From contig CM060196.1 of the NCBI GenBank assembly GCA_030549335.1, positions 72,624,139 through 72,688,138 of the forward strand: a stretch of 64,000 bases of DNA. The letters are read 5' to 3'. Every line of letters begins with the position of its first letter. Position 1 is the first letter of the stretch. Below, piece by piece: positions 57,231 to 64,000 of this stretch. Position numbers and translations under genes: made by a program. The DNA is from Pontederia crassipes (taxonomy: Eukaryota; Streptophyta; Magnoliopsida; Commelinales; Pontederiaceae). The notes beneath the pieces were generated by a model. It made no database searches. It was given only the letters and a program-made list of their open reading frames with translations, and was not told where the DNA came from.

Positions 57231-59869
57231 TGATCACTAGCTGATCACTATAGTCTTTTATCCCATTTTAGATGCATTTCACCCATATCGAGCCCCTAAA
57301 TTGCCCAACTTTTGGCCAATTATGTTTGGAATGCATGGATTGTGATAACTAGTTGATCTTCCTCATTTTATACTTAATTCTATGTGCATAGATGTTCTGA
57401 AATGCTAAAATTCATAAATATTTCAATTCTATGCCAAGTTATCATTTTTAGGACAAGTTATCACTCTAATATGCCAAGTTATCATTATTTTGAGTGAACT
57501 GATTTTTAATGATTTTCATGCCCTAAATCCATTACTATCATGAATGAATCATATTTGGATGGTCATATCTCAACTTGTGCATAATTATAAATTCATTTGA
57601 ACAAGTTATCATTTTTCCAATGCCAAGTTATCGTTAAAGGGCAAAATTATCATTTCGACATGCAAAGCTATCAATTCTGCACAAAGGCATTAAGCAATCA
57701 CTAAAACATTATTTTAACTCATTGCTGTTCAAATTTGATCACATTTGGATAACCATAACCAAAGTTATAACAAATTATCATTTTTAAGGCAATTAAGTTA
57801 TCATTTTGGCATCCAAGTTATCATTCCTATGAAATCTTATCCATATTTGATTTCTGACCTCATTCACTTGCCATCATACTCCCTTTTATGCTTTCAATGT
57901 TCTGAACCATTCATATTTGATCATTTTCCAAGATTTATGCCAAGTTATCATTCCGGGTTCTCAAACTTATCATTTTAATTACTGATTTCACATCTTCATA
58001 ACACAAGATTTTATTTGATGTTTGAGCTGATCCTAGTGACTTTTCTTATCCTTATTTGTTCATTTCCTATTTGAGGACTTTGATGCTTGGTGTTCTATCT
58101 CTTCTAGCAGGGAAAAGCAAGTTGCAAAAAGTTGGAAAAAGGTGGGGGGACCACCTACTTTTGCTATCCAAAAAGCTATCTTCTGCAGCTGATTCTAGGT
58201 CCAGAGGACACTTGGCACAATCAAGGCATAAGGAATTATCTGATGCTAATCTAAGGGTGATTAAAGTTCAGATATAAGCTGGAAACCCTAGGGGAGAGAA
58301 AGGGGGTCGGCCATTGCAAGATTGGAGGAGAAGGCAGCAAAGGTTTTGGAGCTAGATTGAGCTGGAAGGAGCTGAAGGAAAGAGATTGCTGCCAACAGCC
58401 CTCAAGCCAGGATGAACTACATCTATTCTTCACTCTATCTTGTATCTAATTTTGTAAATATGAGGAGCTAAATTCCATGCCTCCTAGGATAGGGTAGTAG
58501 TCTAGGATAATTGTGAATGGACTAAGGACAATTCTGATTTCCTAAACTGATATCAATTCTGTTTGCTGAAATTTGTATTGATATGAACCTGATTCTTGTC
58601 ATTGTAGGTCCTATTTTGTATTTACAATTGAGAAATTGCCATTTGATCTAATCTTTATTCAGAAATGAATTAAGAACCAATGCCAAGTTTTCTGGATTCC
58701 ATCTTGATTACAAATCTGATTTCCTAAATCTGATTTTTCCTGAATTCTGATTTCTGAATTGCCCATATATGTTTTCATCATTATGGAGCCCTAATTGATT
58801 TATAACTGAGAGGTTACTTATGGTTTCCTTCTTGTTCAGAAATGAATCAAGAGATAATGGTGTTTGCAAAGTTTTAACCCCTGAATTGTTGCAACTTTTC
58901 ATTACTGATTTACAAATCTGATTTTCAAATCTATTTCCTGATTTTGTGAAATCTGCCATGTCATTGTTAAACCTCTGCTTTAACCTACCACTGAGAGGTG
59001 GTCTTGTGGCTTCCTTGTTGTTCAGAGATGAATCAAGGAGCAATTGCATGTGCTGAATTCCCTCATATGAATTAAGTGCTGATTTCTATCCAATCCATTA
59101 ATGGAAATATGGATTTCATTTGAATTTGCAACTGAGAGGCTGATTTTAAATCCTCTTGTAGTTTAGAGAAAAACCATGGAGCATTTGCATTGATAGTGGA
59201 TTAATTTCATCCATGTTTAGTTGATTGAAGCATTCCTTTCATTTTCAAAGTGCAATCTAGAAGTTATCATTCAGAATTTTATTGAATTGCCAAAAAATCA
59301 ACAAAGTGACTTGGATTGAACATAATGATAACTTGATTTTCAGTGGGGATCATCTTCTAATTCAACTTGGCTAACAATTATATGACAATATATTGTTTAG
59401 TTCTGGTCTAATTGAGCTGTGAAAACAACCATATTGAAGATTGAATCAGATTTAACTAAAAAGTGATAACTTGTCCATTTCCATCCATAATTAAATTAGA
59501 TGAACCCCAATTCCTAGGAGGACCTTCCTCATTGATAGATAAACCCTTTTAGCCTCATGATTAGCATTTACAATTCAGTTTAGTTAACTTTTCAGAAACC
59601 TCAAAACAGTTATCATTTAACCTTCCTGAAAAATCTGTTTTCATTTCCATTTAAAATTCTATTTTTGCCACTTTGACTTTGATTAGTCTAAATTGTTTTT
59701 AGGTAGTCTAGGACTTCAAATCACTGTGGATACGACATTTAGGGTTGCTACAATTGACCTGTGCACTACAGTAGAGAGTGAGTTTGAAAGTTGAAACAAA
59801 AATTGAAAAAATTGACTTTTGACCCAAAAATCAGCAAGTTATCACTCAACCCCCCAATATCACTTATCA
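57231..59869 (+). repeat. 3' LTR of G1, complete
   Basis: 2639 bp from TGATCACTAG to CTTATCA, followed by GAAAA. Paired with 34097-36702. The AAGTTATCAT word cluster is at about 57435-57980. ORFs inside (such as 58056-58277) are present in both LTRs and are not known proteins. Confidence 0.9.
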
Positions 59870-59899
59870 GAAAAGCATAAAAACTAGAAATTCTTTAAA

Positions 59900-61034
59900 A
59901 AATCTATATGCTTTTTCAGCTTTCCTTGCAAATTTTGAGCCCAACAATATAGATGAAACACTTGAATATCCAAATTGGATAAATGCAATGCATGATGAAT
60001 TAAATAATTTTAAAAAAAATCAAGTGTGGAAACTTGTAGAAAGACCCAAGGACCATCCTATCGTTGGAGTCAAATGGGTCTTTCGAAACAAGTTAGATGA
60101 AAATTGTGTCATTGTGAGGAACAAGGCTGGATTAGTGGCCAAGGGTAACTCACAAATTGAAGGGATTGATTTTGATGAAACTTTTGCTCCTGTTGCTAGG
60201 CTTGAGGCAATTCGAATGCTTTTGACTTTTGCATGCTATAAAGGTTTTAAACTTTTTCAAATGGATGTTAAATCGGCTTTCTTGAATGGTTTTATAAATG
60301 AGGAAGTTTATGTTGAACAACCTCAAGGTTTTGAAAATCCAGATTTTCCCTATCATGTATTTAGACTCTCAAAAGCTCTTTATGGATTGAAACAAGCCCC
60401 TCGAGCTTGGTATGAAAAATTGAGTTCATTTTTAATTGAAAATGATTTTCAAAAAGGGAAAGTTGACACCACATTGTTTTTAAAACATTTTAAAAATGAT
60501 ATTTTAATAGTTCAAATTTATGTTGATGATATCGTTTATGGTGCCACTAATGAATGCCTATGCAAAGAGTTTGAAACTCTTATGCAACAAGAATTTGAAA
60601 TGAGTCTTGTAGGAGAGCTCACTTTCTTTCTAGGCCTACAAGTAAAACAATCCAAGGAAGGCATTTTTCTCAATCAAGAAAAATATACAAGGGAACTACT
60701 CAAAAGATTCGGAATGAATGAATGCAAGCCGAGTACAACTCCTATGAGCACTACTACTAAATTAGATAAAGATGAAAAATGCAACTCCATTGATAAAAAA
60801 ATGTACAGAGGTATGATTGATAGTTTGCTCTATTTGATGGCATCTAGGCTAGACATAATGTTTAGTGTGTGTTTGTGTGCTAGGTTTCAATCCGCCCCCA
60901 AAGAATCGCACTTAATCGTCGTAAAAAGAATAATGCGCTATTTAAAGCATACAAGTGAATTAGGCATTTGGTATGATAGAAATTTCCTATTTGAATTGCA
61001 ATGCCTACACCGATACGGATTTTGTCGGGTGTAA
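59900..61034 (+). pseudogene. Copia reverse transcriptase remains
   Basis: The downstream half of the SIRE-like pol resumes after G1. RT (RVT_2 type) shows [60 protein letters not shown] and the catalytic YVDDI, then [15 protein letters not shown]. Wording is strongly SIRE/Maximus-like. Confidence 0.9.
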
Positions 61035-61433
61035 AGTTGACAGAAAAAGCACTAGTGGGATGTGTTGTTTTCTTGGTAGTTCTCTCATTTCATGGGCTAG
61101 CAAGAAACAAAACTCCATCGCACTTTCTACCGCCGAGGTCGAATATATAGCCGCCGGTAGTTATTGTGTATAAATACTATGGGTAAAATAACAATTGCTT
61201 GATTATGGTGTAAATTATTCAAATGTACCCATGAAGTGCGATAACACAAGTGCTATAGAAATGATAAAAAATCCAACTCAACACTCTAGGACTAAACACA
61301 TTGACTTACGGTATCATTTCATTAGAGAACATGTGTCCCTTAAGAACATGTGTCCACCGAAGTTCAACTTGCAGACATATTTACAAAACCCTTAAGTGAA
61401 GAATGATTTTGCATGCTTAGAAGGGAATTAAGA
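60973..61433 (+). pseudogene. Copia RNase H remains and pol end
   Basis: [40 protein letters not shown], and the terminal HIDLRYHFIREHV and QLADIFTKPL motifs mark copia RNase H and the end of pol near 61433. Confidence 0.85.
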
Positions 61434-61606
61434 ATAATTAACTCTTGATTGCATATCAATTCAAAGTAAAAGTGACTTGGTTATGCAATCTCACTTTTGA
61501 CATGAATTGAACATTAACAGTGTTGCACAACACTTACATTTGTATGATATCTCTGAAATAGGATTTTTACTGATTTAAATGGTTCAAATTTTTGAAAAAT
61601 GCAGGG

Positions 61607-61860
61607 ATCAGTCGACCGACTGGAAGGACAGGTCGACCGCTATGAAATTTGCAAATAAGCACTCTCGTCAAACAATGATCGGTCGACCGATATGATATAC
61701 CGGTCGACCGGTATATGAATGTGTCCGGCTGACATAAATCGACCGATGGTGATTTAAATGGAAAAGAATTGTCCGGTCGACCGCTAGGCAAGATCGGTCG
61801 ATCGGCACATGCCAAAATCGGGCGATATAAGAAGTCGACCGCTCAAATCGGTCGACCAAA
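61607..61860 (+). promoter_or_regulatory. CGGTCGACC array in the pol-env spacer
   Basis: About twelve words such as CAGTCGACCGA, AGGTCGACCGC, CGGTCGACCGG and CGGTCGATCGG occur in 250 bp, the same words that stand upstream of the LTR TATA box. A TATA-like GATATAAGAAG (61824-61834) follows most of the words and precedes the env-like ORF by ~110 bp. Promoter function is inferred from this arrangement. Confidence 0.5.
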
Positions 61861-61941
61861 TCCCCCTTTCCACCCGACCGCCGCTCTTCCTTCGATGACT
61901 GACGATCAAACTCCGGTCAGCCGACCAACTTTTCCCCTTCG

Positions 61942-63830
61942 ATGAACCCTACGACCGTCGGCCACTCCAGTGATCGGCCGCCCCTTTGGTATCAGGCGGC
62001 CTCCCCTTCGACTTCAGCAATAGACCATCACTTCCAGCCGGCTGTCTCTCCTCTCTTTACCGTCCATCTCCTCCGGCATCTCTCTCTCTCCTTTGGACTC
62101 TCGCTCTCTCTTTATCTCCTCTCTCACTGTCCGTCACTCGTTGCCTCCGGCGACAACAACCGGCCGCCTCCGCCGGCCGACCGCTTCCGCCGGCCAACCG
62201 CTTCCTCTACCATCACCTCCACTGGCCGCATCTCGTCTTGCTTCGACGACAACTGCCAGCCCTCTGAATCGTCTCCTCCACCGAGTGACCTCTCTCTCTC
62301 ATCTCCATCACCTCAAGTGACCATCAACGTCCGCCGTCACTAATCAGCCGTCTCGATCTGTCTCTCTCTCCTCTCCGGCACACTTCTTCCTTACTCATTC
62401 ACCTATACCGCCTCCATCTTCCTCTCGATCGATGAGTCACCGACATTAGCTTCATTTCCGACACCTTCCGACCACCATTGTTGAATCCCATGGCCAACGA
62501 CGAAGAGTATCCCCGTCCCCGGATAGTCTTTCAGTGTCGTCGTCGCTTCCCTAGCTCCGGTGGTACCATTCATATCGTCCCACGTGAACCTGAGCCAGAA
62601 CCCGAACCCGAGCCCATCCAACGTGGATGAGGCAGTAGACGATCACATGGACGTACTCGTCAGCCATCTTCCCCCGAGCCCACTGAGTTTGATAGTCATC
62701 TTTTTGTCACTAGGGACGTCTCTATTAGTTTCGAAATCTTGTACGCCTCTTGCGAAGTCCAGCGTGCCTATACCATTGATTGGGACGCTCTGAACATTCT
62801 AGATGTTCAGGAGATGTTCGCAACTATCGGTTGGTTGCCACTTCTCTCTTATAGAGCGTGTGTATTCCCGTCTTATTCGTCACTTTTATGCGAACATGAC
62901 AATCACTCGATAGTCTGTCATCTCCTATGTCCTTGGTATGCCCATTCGCTTTGATCCGGATCATCTTTGTCGCATCTTTGGCGTTGCCTGCCCCTTACCT
63001 GGCTTTTATTCATTTGTCACACATGGCTGGCCTTCCGATTATCTTTCGATCACGGATGTCATTCGTATAGTTTTTGATAGACAAGACGTCTAGTATACCG
63101 TCGAAACTGCCTATCGACATCTTCATCCACCCATGAAAATGGCACATCACCTCCTTAGCCGCATGATCATTCCTCGAGCCGGGCACTATACAGAGGTCAC
63201 TCACTTTGATCTCTTCTTTCTTTATTGTCTCTGCATCCGTGATGCCTCATTTCTTCATTTTGGTCATTATGTCTTCTATCACATGGACTACACCTTTCAG
63301 AAGATCTCTTCTGCTACTCGTGGATGACACCACTTATATTTTGATGCTTGGATCATGAAGATTTTACTCCACTTTGGTGTCGAGATCCCTGTTGATGAGG
63401 AGTACATTTGACCTCGTCCCACTGACGTCATTGGTTCCGAAACTTTACACCGAAAATGTCTTAGGTTTAGTGAGCAGGCATCGCTAGATTCTGATGATAG
63501 AGATGATGCCACAAATGGTGAGCCAGCACCGATGGACACTCAGAATGCACCGGAGGCTGGCCCCAGCTTTCTACCACCATCGGCACCCGCTGAGCATGTT
63601 GGACCTTCCCAGCACGCTACCTCAGATGTCTATGGCACCTATGATTTCACGGCTCTTTCACAGTAGGTGGCTGCCATAGACCATCGTGTGACCCAGATGG
63701 ATTGTCGTGTTCGACGGATGGAGTGACTCTCATTATCTTTTGGTTAACTACAGGCATATTATGCAACGCAGGGATTTATTCCGCCCATAGCTCGTGAGGA
63801 TGATAGTCCCGATGAGGAGTAGTTGAGTTG
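61942..63830 (+). pseudogene. SIRE-type env-like ORF remains
   Basis: The region starts around ATGAACCCTACG with a Ser/Pro-rich part (to about 62350). A Glu/Pro repeat EPEPEPEPEP is readable near 62584-62613. A helical domain follows: MKMAHHLLSRMIIPRAGHYT, then THFDLFFLYCLCIRDASF (63133-63260), which resembles the putative plant transposon protein domain also seen in G3 and E1. SIRE/Maximus elements carry this third ORF after pol; its role as an envelope is unproven. Broken in several places. Confidence 0.6.
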
Positions 63831-63831
63831 T

Positions 63832-63862
63832 CTCCCCCTTTGATGATGTCAAAAGGGGGAGA
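63832..63862 (+). other. Polypurine hairpin typical of SIRE/Maximus
   Basis: TCCCCCTTTGATGATGTC followed by AAAAGGGGGAGAAG can pair CCCCCTTT with AAAAGGGGG. This sequence is a hallmark found after the env-like ORF of SIRE/Maximus elements, some way ahead of the 3' LTR, which is therefore expected just past 64000. Confidence 0.75.
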
Positions 63863-64000
63863 AGATTAGGACGATGTTATGATGCTATGATGACTTTGTG
63901 ATGTGATGTGTCTTATGTTGTTTACATTTGTGTCGTGCACCATTTTCTAGTGACTATAGTCACATTTATTAGTGCATGAACACATGATGTATTATTAACT

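Larger units (their letters stand above)
34097..59869 (+). mobile_element. Athila-like Ty3/gypsy element G1, inserted in the copia element
   Basis: It is bounded by LTRs beginning TGATCACTAGCTGATC (34097 and 57231) and ending CTTATCA (59869). An imperfect 5-bp target duplication, GAAGG (34092-34096) against GAAAA (59870-59874), flanks it. Protease, RT/RNase H and integrase remains lie at 52225-55664; gag and primer-binding site are not present. Its interior holds G2 (36703-48111) and G3 (48112-52224). LTR divergence is about 5-6% by eye, mostly transitions, so about two million years at usual plant rates. It is broken in several places. Confidence 0.85.
29914..64000 (+). mobile_element. Ty1/copia SIRE/Maximus-like element, host of the nest
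   Basis: Order: 5' LTR (29914-30908), tRNA-Met primer-binding site, gag (30964-32613), protease (about 32640-32850), integrase (32971-33924), then a 25.8-kb insertion of G1 (34097-59869), then RT and RNase H (about 59900-61430), a motif-rich spacer, an env-like ORF (about 61940-63830) and a polypurine hairpin (63832-63862). The 3' LTR lies past the window. The gag-protease-integrase-RT order defines copia. The env-like third ORF and the CCCCCTTTGATGATGTC hairpin place it in SIRE/Maximus. It is broken in several places apart from the insertion. It must be older than G1, whose LTRs differ by about 5-6%. Confidence 0.9.

Noticed and set aside
61942-62343. Ser/Pro-rich ORF as a secreted host protein
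   Set aside because: It lies between copia pol and the env-like domain, has no clear signal peptide, and fits the N-terminal part of the SIRE-type third ORF.

Overview
This is nuclear DNA of a flowering plant with a repeat-rich, AT-rich genome. The evidence is the lineages present: SIRE/Maximus-like Ty1/copia elements, Athila-like and Tekay/Del-like Ty3/gypsy elements, and CACTA, PIF/Harbinger and foldback DNA transposons. I found no intact host gene. The only host coding trace is a broken exon of a plasma-membrane-type autoinhibited Ca2+-ATPase near 23.5-23.9 kb. No rRNA, tRNA or CRISPR was seen. The order or species cannot be read from this.

Layout. 1-1414: start of a minus-strand SIRE-like copia element (LTR 181-1414). 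1499-3101: CACTA-1, lying in or beside a Tekay/Del-like LTR (about 3102-5802) that also holds a PIF/Harbinger element (3445-4214). 7147 to about 9920: an older CACTA-like element containing CACTA-2 (7251-8852). 10573-17662: an Athila-derived, gag-pol-less element on the minus strand with perfect GTTCT target duplications. 17337-21593: a staircase of local tandem duplications running into a minus-strand Tekay/Del-like LTR that ends near 23062. 23503-23934: the Ca2+-ATPase fragment. 26270-27346: CACTA-3. 28016-28501: a long foldback MITE.

29914-64000 is one nest. A SIRE-like copia element (5' LTR 29914-30908, 3' LTR beyond the window) is split by Athila-like element G1 (34097-59869). G1 contains remains of a second Athila-like element G3 (48112 to about 52224), which is adjoined by a minus-strand Athila-like element G2 (36703-48111). 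Eye-estimated LTR divergence (G1 about 5-6%, G2 about 3%) agrees with this order of arrival, within the last few million years at usual plant rates. All the LTR elements with visible coding remains are broken.

Most notable signals: (1) each TE family has its own short CG-rich, often palindromic word, repeated many times. In copia it sits just upstream of the LTR TATA box and again ahead of the env-like ORF, and the Athila-type elements show a comparable pattern. (2) Athila-like elements carry two copies of a GGACA...AAGCTTGGGGGAG block, one at the LTR border and one about 1 kb inside, with a conserved ~90-nt noncoding box between them in three elements. (3) Three non-autonomous CACTA elements share a palindrome-arm / CT-tract / GGATCC-core plan; two of them differ by one base in length and carry the core in opposite orientation. 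(4) A gag-pol-less Athila derivative carries a coiled-coil-like ORF instead.
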